Assembly: GCA_900769075.1 (NCBI GenBank)
Contig: CAAGFE010000065.1
Location: 1-64,000 of the forward strand
Length of the DNA: 64,000 nt
Source: Clostridia bacterium
GTDB lineage: Bacteria; Bacillota; Clostridia; Christensenellales; Aristaeellaceae
Reading direction: 5' to 3'
The notes under the pieces were generated by a model that was not told the DNA's origin, did no database searches, and saw nothing but the letters and a program-made list of their open reading frames with translations. Shown here piece by piece: positions 52,243-59,330 of the stretch (positions within the stretch are counted from its first letter, which is position 1; each line of letters opens with the position of its first letter). Made by a program: the position numbers and the translations under genes.

Positions 52243-53004
52243 TCAGAGCCGGAGGAGGATTTCCGCCAGCGCCTCCCAGTCCGCCCCCTCAAATTCAAAA
52301 TGTCTCGCGCCTGGTGCATCCCCGGGCAGCATCCCTTTCCGGGCCTCCGCCTGATGGGAGGGCGTCAGGCTGGTGTGCATGTACAGTGTGGACAGCCCCG
52401 CTGCCTTGGCGCCGGCAATGTCGGTTTCCCGGTCGTTGCCGATCATCAGGCAGTGGGCCGGATCCAGCTTTTCCCCGTCCAGCAGGGCCCGGAAGAAGCG
52501 CAGATCCGGCTTCCTGCATTGGAAATCGGAGGAGAGATAGATGGCGTCAAACCGCTTGTCCAGCCCCAGCAGCCGAAGCTCGAAGGCCGTGAAGCTGCGC
52601 TGGGCATTGCTCAGCAGCCACAGGCGATAGCCGTGCGCCCGCAGTCGGTCAAAGGCTTCAAGCACGCCGTCATACAGGCGGATGTACTCCGTGGCGGCAA
52701 CGCGGAAAACCTGGGCGGCGTGGAAGCCCAGCGCCTCGGCATCTGCCGTCACGCCCTTTGCCCTGAACAGCTCCGCCAGGACCTGTTCGATGGGGATATC
52801 CGGGAAAACCTCGTAGCTCTGCCCGGCGGTGGACTCCCGCTTGGCCATCACCGACTCGAAGTCGGCTTTCAGCGTGCGGCCGGTGTAAGCGGCGCCGTAA
52901 TAACCAAAATACAGGGCGGTCTTTTCCCAGACGGTATCGTTTTCATCCGTGTGGATGTCCACCAGCGTCCCATATAGGTCAAAGACCAGGTCTGTATATT
53001 GCAT
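52243..53004 (-). CDS. HAD-superfamily hydrolase
   Basis: The 253-residue protein has the four HAD motifs: VFDLYGTLVDIH (nucleophile Asp, although the second acid of the DxD motif is replaced by Tyr), LWLLSNAQ, CRKPDLRFF and MIGNDRETDIAGAKAAG. Family members are cytoplasmic phosphatases, often of sugar phosphates or nucleotides. In DxD-type phosphatases the second Asp is the acid/base, so its replacement may favour a different reaction, as in haloacid dehalogenases (DxYGT). It is the first gene downstream of the promoter that may drive the importer operon. Confidence 0.85.
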   Translation of the reverse strand: MQYTDLVFDLYGTLVDIHTDENDTVWEKTALYFGYYGAAYTGRTLKADFESVMAKRESTAGQSYEVFPDIPIEQVLAELFRAKGVTADAEALGFHAAQVFRVAATEYIRLYDGVLEAFDRLRAHGYRLWLLSNAQRSFTAFELRLLGLDKRFDAIYLSSDFQCRKPDLRFFRALLDGEKLDPAHCLMIGNDRETDIAGAKAAGLSTLYMHTSLTPSHQAEARKGMLPGDAPGARHFEFEGADWEALAEILLRL

Positions 53005-53034
53005 GGATGAACCTCCCAGGGCGATTTACGTCTT

Positions 53035-53064
53035 ATTATAGCACATGAGCCCCGCCGATGTACA
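53035..53064 (-). promoter_or_regulatory. promoter upstream of the HAD-to-OB-repeat gene string
   Basis: On the minus strand TGTACA, an 18-base spacer and a perfect TATAAT (53035-53040). No other clear promoter was seen down to 44303, where eight genes lie on the same strand with small gaps (largest about 100 bases). Confidence 0.55.
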
Positions 53065-53108
53065 GAGGAAAAAAGGCGGGAAAAAAACTTGTTTGCAGCC
53101 AAATGCAG

Positions 53109-53137
53109 TAGACAAGTCCGGGCAAGTATGGTACAAT
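53109..53137 (+). promoter_or_regulatory. promoter for the signal peptidase gene
   Basis: TAGACA at 53109-53114, a 17-base spacer and TACAAT at 53132-53137. Confidence 0.6.
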
Positions 53138-53194
53138 GTGACCGTTATTTCGCACGGAATAATGAGACTTGCTGGAAGAGTTGAGGGAACTGCA

Positions 53195-53860
53195 ATGAAA
53201 AGGTTGGTCAAGGTATGGAATGTCATCAGCACGCTGCTGGTTGTCGTTCTGGTGGTGTTGGCGGTGCTGCTGGTGGGCGTGCGCGTCTGCGGTCTGAAGC
53301 CCCTGTATGTGATGTCCGGGTCGATGGAACCTGCCTTCCATGTGGGCTCGCTGATCTTCGTGCAAAAGACCGATCCTGCGGATATCCAGGTGGGCGATCC
53401 GATCACCTACACCATCAATGAGGACGGCGATTATTCCACCCACCGCGTGGTTGATATCGCCACTTTTGACACCGGCACCCGCCAGGTGATGGACGAGAAC
53501 GGTCAGCCCGTGGTGGACGAAAAGGGCGATTTCGTATACGAGGAATACCCCCTGGACGAAACCTGCTACTACTTCTACACCAAGGGCGATGCGAACAACG
53601 CGTCCGACGGTTCCCCTGTGTACTGGAAGAATGTGGTGGGCAAGCCCCGCATGACCATCCCTTACTTGGGCTATCTGGCCCATTGGCTCCAGACCCCCAA
53701 GGGCCGGATCATGGGCATTTCCATTGCGCTGGTCATCATCATTCTCACCTTCCTGCCCGACCTGCTCAAGTGGGTTGACGAGGGCGACAAGAAGAAGGGC
53801 GAGAAGGCGAAGGAAGCTGCCGCGGACGAGCAGCCTGCGCAGACCGATCAGAACTCCTGA
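53195..53860 (+). CDS. signal peptidase I, SipW (ER) type
   Basis: The 221-residue protein has an N-terminal helix, the serine nucleophile in YVMSGSMEPAFHVGS, and YSTHRVVDI. There a His replaces the Lys of the general base, the mark of SipW/ER-type signal peptidases. A second membrane helix follows (MGISIALVIIILTFLPDLL) and a Lys/Glu/Ala-rich tail. SipW enzymes process special substrates such as TasA-like matrix or camelysin proteins; none lies nearby. GAGGG precedes the ATG. Confidence 0.92.
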   Translation: MKRLVKVWNVISTLLVVVLVVLAVLLVGVRVCGLKPLYVMSGSMEPAFHVGSLIFVQKTDPADIQVGDPITYTINEDGDYSTHRVVDIATFDTGTRQVMDENGQPVVDEKGDFVYEEYPLDETCYYFYTKGDANNASDGSPVYWKNVVGKPRMTIPYLGYLAHWLQTPKGRIMGISIALVIIILTFLPDLLKWVDEGDKKKGEKAKEAAADEQPAQTDQNS

Positions 53861-53948
53861 TGCGATCGCATCCCGGGCGGAGCAATCTGTCCGGGCCTTT
53901 TTGTATCCGGATGAAGCAAAATCTGAGGGACGTTTTGCATGATTTGCA

Positions 53949-53978
53949 TTGTGAAGGGGCGGTGTGCCATGGTATAAT
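53949..53978 (+). promoter_or_regulatory. promoter for the GH10 gene
   Basis: TTGTGA at 53949-53954, an 18-base spacer and TATAAT at 53973-53978. Confidence 0.55.
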
Positions 53979-54012
53979 GCAGCCAATGCTTTGTTCATAT
54001 GGAGGAAGAGAC

Positions 54013-55233
54013 ATGGATCGTTTTGCACACCGCAGGTCTGCCTGCACGCTGACCTTTTTGGACCGGCAGGGGAAGCCCATGCCCGGGCGCAGGGTGCATG
54101 CCCAGCAGACCAAACATGCATTTCAATTCGGCTGCAACATCTTCTGGCTGACCGGCCTGTTTGATGCCAGGGTGCCTCCTGAGCGAAAGGCGTATCTGCG
54201 GCGCCTGTGGGAATCCTGGTCCGCCCTGTTCAACTTTGGCACGCTGCCCTTTTACCAGGGGCAGTATGAGCCAAGGGAGGGCGTGACCCGCGAAGAAGTC
54301 CTTCTGCAGACCGCGAAATTCCTGGATGAGCATGGCGTGGCGATGAAGGGCCATCCGCTGTGCTGGCATACCGTGTCCGCCAAGTGGCTGCTGGCCAAAA
54401 CGGACGATGAGGTGCTGGAGAACCAACTCAGCCGCATCCGCCGGGAGATCGGCGCGTTCAAGGGGTATATCCACATGTGGGACGTGATCAACGAAGTGGT
54501 CATCATGCCCATCTTTACCGCGGAGGAGAACGCGATCACCCGCCTGTGCGCCAAAATGGGCCGCGTGGAGCTGGTGAAGGCGGTGTTCGATATGGCCCGC
54601 AGGACGGATCCCGGCGCGACGCTGCTGCTCAATGATTTCAACACCAGCGACAAGTACAAGGCGCTCATCTCCGATTGCCTGGCCGCGGGTGCGGACATTG
54701 ACGTGATCGGCATCCAGTCCCACCAGCATCAGGGGTTCTGGGGGGTGGAAAAGCTGCAGGAGGTGCTCGCCCGGTTTGAAACCTTCGGCAAGCCCATCCA
54801 TTTCACCGAGAATACCTTCGTTTCAGGCGATCTGATGCCTGCCCACATCGTTGATCTTAACGACTGGCGGGTGCCCGAGTGGCCGACCACCCCGGCAGGC
54901 GAGGATCGTCAGGCGAGGGATTTCCTGACCATGCTGGACGAGCTGTTCGCCCATCCCCGGGTGGAGGCTTTCACCAACTGGGATTTCTGCGATGGCGCCT
55001 GGCTGGGCGCGCCGGCAGGGCTGGTTCGCCTGGACGGCAGCCATAAGCCTGCCTACGACGCCCTCAAGCAGCGCATCTGGCAGGATTGGCGCACCGATGT
55101 GACCCTCATGACGGACGAAAACGGTCAATGTACCCTGGAGGGCTTCCGCGGAGATTACATGCTCTTTGTTGATGACGATAAGACGACCTTCACCCTGGAT
55201 CAAGCCAATACCAGCCAGACCATCCGGTTCTGA
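54013..55233 (+). CDS. intracellular GH10 endo-1,4-beta-xylanase-like enzyme
   Basis: The 406-residue protein has the GH10 barrel pattern: FQFGCNIFW, GQYEPREGVT, KGHPLCWHTVSAKWL, the acid/base Glu in HMWDVINEVV (about residue 163), LLNDFNTSDKYK, IGIQSHQHQG, the nucleophile Glu in IHFTENTF, and WDFCDGAWLGAPAGL. GH10 enzymes cut xylan chains. There is no signal peptide, so this one probably acts on imported xylo-oligosaccharides. A small beta domain closes the C-terminus. GGAGGAAGAG precedes the ATG. Confidence 0.85.
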   Translation: MDRFAHRRSACTLTFLDRQGKPMPGRRVHAQQTKHAFQFGCNIFWLTGLFDARVPPERKAYLRRLWESWSALFNFGTLPFYQGQYEPREGVTREEVLLQTAKFLDEHGVAMKGHPLCWHTVSAKWLLAKTDDEVLENQLSRIRREIGAFKGYIHMWDVINEVVIMPIFTAEENAITRLCAKMGRVELVKAVFDMARRTDPGATLLLNDFNTSDKYKALISDCLAAGADIDVIGIQSHQHQGFWGVEKLQEVLARFETFGKPIHFTENTFVSGDLMPAHIVDLNDWRVPEWPTTPAGEDRQARDFLTMLDELFAHPRVEAFTNWDFCDGAWLGAPAGLVRLDGSHKPAYDALKQRIWQDWRTDVTLMTDENGQCTLEGFRGDYMLFVDDDKTTFTLDQANTSQTIRF

Positions 55234-55266
55234 AGTTGGGGCTCGGGCAGTTTGTCCGGGCCGTTC

Positions 55267-55295
55267 TTGTGCTGCGGCGACAATTGTGATATGAT
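55267..55295 (+). promoter_or_regulatory. promoter for the dus gene
   Basis: TTGTGC at 55267-55272, a 17-base spacer and TATGAT at 55290-55295. Confidence 0.5.
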
Positions 55296-55324
55296 GGTGT
55301 CATTCTGCACGAAGGAGCATCCGC

Positions 55325-56284
55325 ATGGACGTCCGCTTTGCCCCGATGGAGGGCCTGACCGATACGGTTTACCGCCGTACCCACTTTCGCCGCTTCGGCG
55401 GGGTGAGCAAATATTACATCCCCTTTGTCAGCCCGACGCTGCATCATGTGTTCACCCCGAAGGAGCTGCGCGCCATCGGCCCGGAGCACAACGCGGGCAT
55501 CCAGACGGTGCCCCAGGTGCTGGCGAAGGATCAGGAGCACTTCCTCTGGGCGGCGGGGGAATTGGCCGACATGGGGTACGAGGAGGTCAACCTGAACATC
55601 GGGTGTCCCTCGGGCACGGTGACGGCGAAGGGGAAGGGCGCGGGCATGCTGCGTTCGCCCGAAACGCTGGTAGCCTTCCTGGATGAGGTCTGCGCCCGTA
55701 CGCCCGTTGCGCTCTCGGTCAAAACCCGCATCGGCTTTGATTCGCCGGACGAATGGCCCGCCATCCTGGAGGTGCTTGCCCGGTATCCGCTCAAGGAGAT
55801 CATCGTCCATCCGCGCACCCGCCAGGGATTCTACAAGGCCGGTACGCTCTGCCCGGAAGCATTCCGCTTGGCCCATACGTTCCGTCTGCCATTGGTGTAC
55901 AACGGCGATCTGTTCACTGCGGCAGATTGCGGGGCGCTGCAGGCGGCGTTCACTGACACGCCCGTGATGCTGGGCCGCGGCCTGATCTGCAACCCTGCCC
56001 TGGCCCGGGAAGCGAGCGGCGGCCCACCGCTGAACCTTCCCGAATTGCGGGCGTTTCATGACGACCTGTGGGCGGCCTACCGCAGCGACCGACCGCTGGA
56101 GCAGGCGCACAGCCGCATGCGGGAAGTGATGATCTACATGTCCTGCTGCTTTGCGGATGCGGACAAGGCCGCGAAGAATGTCCGCAAGTCGAACCCGAAG
56201 AATTACGATGCGATGGTGGATTGCCTGTTTGCGCATGCGCTGGCGAATCCGCCCTGCTTTTCCCAGCAGGGGATCGGAATGTAA
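55325..56284 (+). CDS. tRNA-dihydrouridine synthase
   Basis: The 319-residue FMN enzyme has FAPMEGLTDTVYR, QVLAKDQEHFLWAA, NLNIGCPSGTVTAKGKGAGML with the catalytic Cys, VKTRIGF and VMLGRGLICNP. It reduces uridines in tRNA D loops with NADPH. AAGGAG lies eight bases before the ATG. It is the last chromosomal gene before the integrated element. Which Dus subfamily it belongs to was not resolved. Confidence 0.92.
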   Translation: MDVRFAPMEGLTDTVYRRTHFRRFGGVSKYYIPFVSPTLHHVFTPKELRAIGPEHNAGIQTVPQVLAKDQEHFLWAAGELADMGYEEVNLNIGCPSGTVTAKGKGAGMLRSPETLVAFLDEVCARTPVALSVKTRIGFDSPDEWPAILEVLARYPLKEIIVHPRTRQGFYKAGTLCPEAFRLAHTFRLPLVYNGDLFTAADCGALQAAFTDTPVMLGRGLICNPALAREASGGPPLNLPELRAFHDDLWAAYRSDRPLEQAHSRMREVMIYMSCCFADADKAAKNVRKSNPKNYDAMVDCLFAHALANPPCFSQQGIGM

Positions 56285-56290
56285 CATAAA

Positions 56291-56333
56291 GCAGGCACCC
56301 GGCAATGTCATTGCTGCCCGGTGCCTGCTTTTT
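56291..56333 (+). terminator. rho-independent terminator after dus
   Basis: GCAGGCACC at 56291-56299 pairs with GGTGCCTGC at 56320-56328, with GGCA/TGCC pairing inside, followed by five T. Confidence 0.85.
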
Positions 56334-56462
56334 CGTTCAGGAAAGAACTGGGAAAAGTGGCGGAAGGATGTCAAAACTGTTCCCGAAGCCTGCTGTGTCG
56401 GGCAGGACGGCAAGACGTTCAACTGGAATCCCATGCTCGACGGAGCCAAGCGGAATCAAACG

Positions 56463-56500
56463 AAAAAACCACGCTGCATCGTAACAAATACAGCGTGGTT
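56463..56500 (-). terminator. original terminator of the tRNA-Ser gene
   Basis: AACCACGCTG at 56467-56476 pairs with CAGCGTGGTT at 56491-56500, and on the minus strand ends in six T. It directly follows the 3' tRNA remnant, showing that this is the ancestral 3' end before the element inserted. Confidence 0.8.
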
Positions 56501-56501
56501 T

Positions 56502-56569
56502 TGGCGCAGAGTCTGGGATTTGAACCCAGGGTGGGGTATCAGCCCACACACGATTTCCAGTCGTGCGCC
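56502..56569 (-). repeat. attL: 68-bp copy of the tRNA-Ser 3' end
   Basis: These 68 bases are identical to 59263-59330 and correspond to the tRNA from just before the anticodon stem to the CCA end. The sequence diverges at 56570. The 5' part of a tRNA is missing, so this is a recombination remnant. Confidence 0.95.
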
Positions 56570-56570
56570 A

Positions 56571-57431
56571 TCAGGCAGAAAAGACCTCACGGGACACGGC
56601 GCTGACAGCAGGGAGGTGATCCGCGTAAAGGTCAGCCGTGATCTGATAGGAGGCATGCCCAAGAGCACCCTGCAAGACCTTGATGGGGATCCCATCAAGC
56701 ACAGCAGCCGTCGCAAAGCTGTGCCTCAAGCCGTGCAGGGTCACACTCGGCAGGCCGAGCCGCTGCAGTAGCGCAGCATGGAGCCGATAGACCTGCCGAT
56801 GTGACACCGGGCACACCCACCCGCCTGTGATGGGGCGAGGGCTCCTGCGCAAAGCCGCCCGCAGCGCCTCCGGCAGCGCCAGAGTGCGCACGCTGGAGGC
56901 CGTCTTGCACGGCGATACCCTGTCCTCCCCCGGTAGCCTCTGCCCCAGGACAGAGAGCGTGCCGGCAGCCAGATCGACAGCGGCCCATGTGACGCCGAGC
57001 GCCTCTGATCGACGCAGCCCAATAGCCATCATGGCAAGGGCCAGAGTCTCCGTGTCAGCGCAAGCCGCAGCGAAGTATGCCCTTAGCTGGCCCTGCGTAA
57101 GCACAGAGGCCCGCCGAGCCTTATGCTTGATCACGGGTAGCAGGTCAGGGTCAGAGAGGCTCTGAGGGGCCAGCCCGGCCTTGCTCGCGAGCCTGAGCGC
57201 CTGCATCAGCATCACGCGATCAAGCTGAGCAGCCCTAGGGTGCTGCTGCGCCACCTGGAGCAGCCACCGCCGTAAGTCAAAGACGGTCACTGCCTCCAGG
57301 GGCATAGCGGCGAGGGGGGAAAGGAAAAAAGCCCTCACACTACGAGTATAGCACGCTTTTGTGCTTTCCGCAAGGTCAGCCGGGGCCACATATAGCTCAA
57401 GCCAGGTCTGGAGCCACACACCAATCGTCAT
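56571..57431 (-). CDS. tyrosine site-specific recombinase (integrase)
   Basis: The 286-residue protein has an N-terminal SAM-like core-binding domain (about 1-100) and a catalytic domain. The catalytic residues are Arg in GLRRSEALG, Lys in KTASSVRTL, His and Arg in LHGLRHSFAT, His in LGHASYQITADLYAD, and the nucleophilic Tyr in that same LYAD segment. It lacks the AP2-type arm-binding domain of large ICE integrases. It should recombine the tRNA-Ser attachment sites. ATG at 57431 follows GGAGG; longer in-frame extensions are Gly/Cys-rich translations of the opposite gene's repeats. It diverges from the DnaD-like gene. Confidence 0.93.
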   Translation of the reverse strand: MTIGVWLQTWLELYVAPADLAESTKACYTRSVRAFFLSPLAAMPLEAVTVFDLRRWLLQVAQQHPRAAQLDRVMLMQALRLASKAGLAPQSLSDPDLLPVIKHKARRASVLTQGQLRAYFAAACADTETLALAMMAIGLRRSEALGVTWAAVDLAAGTLSVLGQRLPGEDRVSPCKTASSVRTLALPEALRAALRRSPRPITGGWVCPVSHRQVYRLHAALLQRLGLPSVTLHGLRHSFATAAVLDGIPIKVLQGALGHASYQITADLYADHLPAVSAVSREVFSA

Positions 57432-57473
57432 GCTTTCGCACCTCCACACACCTATGTGAGAGGAGTATACACC

Positions 57474-57860
57474 ATGACCACTACGAACGAAAAGAGAACA
57501 ACAACAACCACCAACACCACCACCAGCGCCAGCAGCAGTAGTAGTACTACTCACACGCGCACGCGCGCGTACGCGCGCGAGGCAAGCGAGGATCACGCCA
57601 GGCAGGTAGAGCTCAATGTGCAGGTCGAAGATCTGCGCAGCCTATACGCGCAAGCCATAGGAGCCCCTATGTCACCTATGATAGCTAAGGAGCTGCGACA
57701 CGAGCTTGAAGCGGGAACGCCGTATATCTACTACCACTACGCGCTATGGCAGACGGCCTACGCACCGAGACCCTCCTGGAGGTACACCCTGGCTATCGTA
57801 AGACGCCTAAAGTGCCAAGAGGTATCGGAAAAAGATCTGCAGCTGATCTTATCGCTCTGA
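57474..57860 (+). CDS. small DnaD/DnaB_2-domain-like replication protein
   Basis: The 128-residue protein starts with about 35 residues of Thr/Ser/Asn repeats, then a region resembling the DnaD (DnaB_2) domain. LRSLYAQAIGAPMSPMIAKE corresponds to the family's YE-xxxG-xLS start, and HYALWQTAYAPRPSWRYTLA plus IVRRLKCQEVSEKDL corresponds to the AI-xxA-xxx-SW-xYI-xxIL-xxW-xxxGI segment. DnaD-like proteins help load helicase in Gram-positive phage and plasmid replication. The match is by eye and moderate. The repeats encode the Thr/Ser tract and contain the palindromes at 57540-57579. AGGAG lies eight bases before the ATG. Confidence 0.65.
   Translation: MTTTNEKRTTTTTNTTTSASSSSSTTHTRTRAYAREASEDHARQVELNVQVEDLRSLYAQAIGAPMSPMIAKELRHELEAGTPYIYYHYALWQTAYAPRPSWRYTLAIVRRLKCQEVSEKDLQLILSL
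57540..57579. repeat. adjacent palindromes and alternating Py-Pu tract
   Basis: AGTAGTACTACT (57540-57551) is a 12-bp palindrome. From 57552 to 57579 purine and pyrimidine alternate for 28 bases, and CGCGCGCGTACGCGCGCG (57562-57579) is an 18-bp perfect palindrome. Such DNA can adopt Z-form or cruciform structure. It lies in codons of the DnaD-like gene and 110-150 bases upstream of the integrase start. Confidence 0.85.
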
Positions 57861-57863
57861 ATC

Positions 57864-57895
57864 TACTCTAAAGATCTTTATAGTACTTTAGAGTA
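57864..57895. promoter_or_regulatory. inverted repeat before the strong-SD gene
   Basis: TACTCTAAAG at 57864-57873 and CTTTAGAGTA at 57886-57895 are perfect arms around 12 bases. There is no T-run, so it is more likely an operator or an RNA structure controlling the next gene than a terminator. Confidence 0.6.
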
Positions 57896-57916
57896 ACCAT
57901 GAAAGGAGGTGATACC

Positions 57917-58141
57917 ATGGAAAAGACGGGATACATTCAGCGCCGCCACCTCGATGAGCAGCTAAAAGCTGCCATCGAAGAGGCAGCTCGAGCCGTGATC
58001 CCAGGCGAGTCCCCCGGCTACGAGATCGGCAAGGCGCTGGGCTACTCCGATGGCCTCAAAGCCGCGCGAGAGATGCTTACAGCCCTGGACGATGAGCCGA
58101 AGCCGGAGCAGCCCAGGACATGGCACCACGCGCCGAGGTAA
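57917..58141 (+). CDS. small hypothetical protein of the integrative element
   Basis: This 74-residue helical, charged protein is not recognised (MEKTGYIQRRHLDEQLKAAI, then GYEIGKALGYSDGLKAAREM). What stands out is its ribosome binding site: AAAGGAGGTGAT is fully complementary to the 16S rRNA 3' end at ideal spacing, so it should be made in large amounts. Together with the inverted repeat just upstream, this fits a regulator, copy-control or recombination-accessory protein. Confidence 0.7.
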   Translation: MEKTGYIQRRHLDEQLKAAIEEAARAVIPGESPGYEIGKALGYSDGLKAAREMLTALDDEPKPEQPRTWHHAPR

Positions 58142-58798
58142 GCGCCACCACCGCCGGGGCGCGTGGGGCGGGTGCGGTCGTGGAGGCCATCTCTTCAAGC
58201 CCGCAAGGGGCGCAAAACTTGATGTTTTACGAAAAGATAGCCGCCCGGCCCGCCCAGTGCGCGGGCCCTGGGCGTCAATCTCAGGCCCCCCCATAAAGGG
58301 GGGGTTTCGCAAAACACGGAGTTTTGCGAAGAGATGACCGAGCAGCTCCAAGGCCGCCCCACACAGCCCCGGCTACAGTCCTGGCGGAGCCTCCGCGCCT
58401 GGCATCCCTACCGGGCCGAGAGCGGCCCGACGGTCTGCCTGATCGGCGCTCCGCCACCGCCCACACTTGGGCGCTCCTCCTTGCCGCTTTATAGCGTACT
58501 GCCGGGCAGGCCCGGCAGACGCGATCTGGTCGCACCAGCGCCCCCATGAGGCACGGCTCAGAGTGCCCGCGCGGAGCTTCTCGCGGCCCTGCACCACACA
58601 CCGTAGCGCCCTGGGCCGCTCTGCTCCTGCGGGCACCCTCGCCTGTGTGATGGAGGAGGAAAAGGCGCGGCCTGCGGGCCGCGCGGCTGGGTAAGGAAGG
58701 GTGAAACCCGCCCCGGGTAAACCCGGGGGCCGGGATCCCCGGCAGGAAGAGAACCTTTGTTCCCATTTTTTTCCACATATCTACAAGGAGGGATAGCC
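58142..58798. other. hairpin-dense noncoding region, candidate origin
   Basis: No convincing gene is present in these 657 bases; open frames on both strands are low-complexity Arg/Pro/Gly products. Hairpins include CGCAAAAC-TTGAT-GTTTTACG at 58211-58231 and its near copy CGCAAAAC-ACGGA-GTTTTGCG at 58308-58328. Others are seven C with seven G at 58286-58304, CCCCGGG-TAAA-CCCGGGG at 58711-58728, and GCCGGG-ATC-CCCGGC at 58729-58743. TTTTCCACA at 58769-58777 fits a relaxed DnaA box. The layout suggests a replication or transfer origin, but this is inference. Confidence 0.55.
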
Positions 58799-59167
58799 AT
58801 GAAGATCAAAGTGCCTCAGCCGCCACGCCATGGGCCAGGGCTGCACACCATCGAGCAAAAGGGACTCACCTGCACCCATATCTGGGCCTTGGACAAGGTC
58901 GGTGCAGACCGCTGTGAGACCCTTTACGCGACAGCAGCCGCCATCGCGCAGCAGAGGGGAGTCTCACGTGCCACAGCATACCGGATCATAGCCCGCAGCG
59001 CCCACAGATACTGGTATGTGGACATGAGCCAGGACCCCGCCCGGGTGTGGTCGGTGCTGCCCATGGAGGCGGTGAGGGCCTACCAGCCCGGGCCGCAGGG
59101 AAACCCCGGCTTCCACAGCGGAATCTACCAGCAGGATATCGCACGCCGCCGCAAGAAAAGGGCTTGA
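58799..59167 (+). CDS. helix-turn-helix protein of the integrative element
   Basis: The 122-residue protein has a central HTH (ATAAAIAQQRGVSRATAYRI) preceded by a conserved-looking aromatic region, and ends in a basic tail (RRRKKRA). It is probably a DNA-binding regulator or excision factor; the exact family is not recognised. AAGGAGGGA precedes the ATG. Its stop codon overlaps the -35 box of a consensus promoter. Confidence 0.72.
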   Translation: MKIKVPQPPRHGPGLHTIEQKGLTCTHIWALDKVGADRCETLYATAAAIAQQRGVSRATAYRIIARSAHRYWYVDMSQDPARVWSVLPMEAVRAYQPGPQGNPGFHSGIYQQDIARRRKKRA

Positions 59168-59192
59168 CATTATACCAACTTGAGACTATAAT
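59164..59192 (+). promoter_or_regulatory. perfect-consensus promoter reading out of the element
   Basis: TTGACA at 59164-59169, a 17-base spacer and TATAAT at 59187-59192 match the sigma-A consensus at every position. Transcription would run toward attR, antisense to tRNA-Ser, with no gene immediately downstream. Confidence 0.75.
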
Positions 59193-59210
59193 GAAAAAAG
59201 GTGCAAAAGA

Positions 59211-59236
59211 CCCCGCGGAGCACCACCTCCGCGGGG
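59211..59236 (-). terminator. element-borne terminator for tRNA-Ser
   Basis: CCCCGCGGAG (59211-59220) pairs with CTCCGCGGGG (59227-59236). On the minus strand the stem is followed by TCTTTTGC, so it replaces the tRNA terminator displaced to 56463. A weaker GGTG/CACC stem lies between it and the tRNA. Confidence 0.6.
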
Positions 59237-59262
59237 ACGAACGAAAAGGTGACAACGCCACC

Positions 59263-59330
59263 TGGCGCAGAGTCTGGGATTTGAACCCAGGGTGGGGTAT
59301 CAGCCCACACACGATTTCCAGTCGTGCGCC
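59263..59330 (-). repeat. attR: 68-bp repeat within tRNA-Ser
   Basis: Identical to 56502-56569. This copy is continuous with the 5' half of the tRNA, so it forms the functional gene. Confidence 0.95.

Larger units (their letters stand above)
56502..59262. mobile_element. 2.76-kb integrative element in tRNA-Ser(GGA)
   Basis: A unit of 2,761 bp lies between perfect 68-bp direct repeats made from the 3' end of tRNA-Ser(GGA). It encodes a tyrosine recombinase that ends one base from attL, a DnaD-like protein, a 74-residue protein and an HTH protein, plus 0.65 kb of hairpin-rich noncoding DNA. There are no structural phage, conjugation or resistance genes. Insertion restored the tRNA with its own 3' end, as integrases of this type do. 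The gene set suggests a small replicating satellite or plasmid-like element that depends on a helper for transfer. Confidence 0.92.

Noticed and set aside
56502..56569. A second tRNA-Ser gene
   Set aside because: Only the 3' 68 bases are present. The 5' acceptor strand and D-arm are missing, so it is an attachment-site remnant.
57431..57596. Longer integrase starting at 57596
   Set aside because: The extra N-terminal residues are a Gly/Cys-rich translation of the repeat tract in the divergent gene. ATG at 57431 has a GGAGG box and starts the real core-binding domain.
58209..58778. Minus-strand genes in the hairpin region of the element
   Set aside because: The frames translate to low-complexity Arg/Pro/Gly/Ala sequence, lack good ribosome binding sites and run through perfect hairpins.
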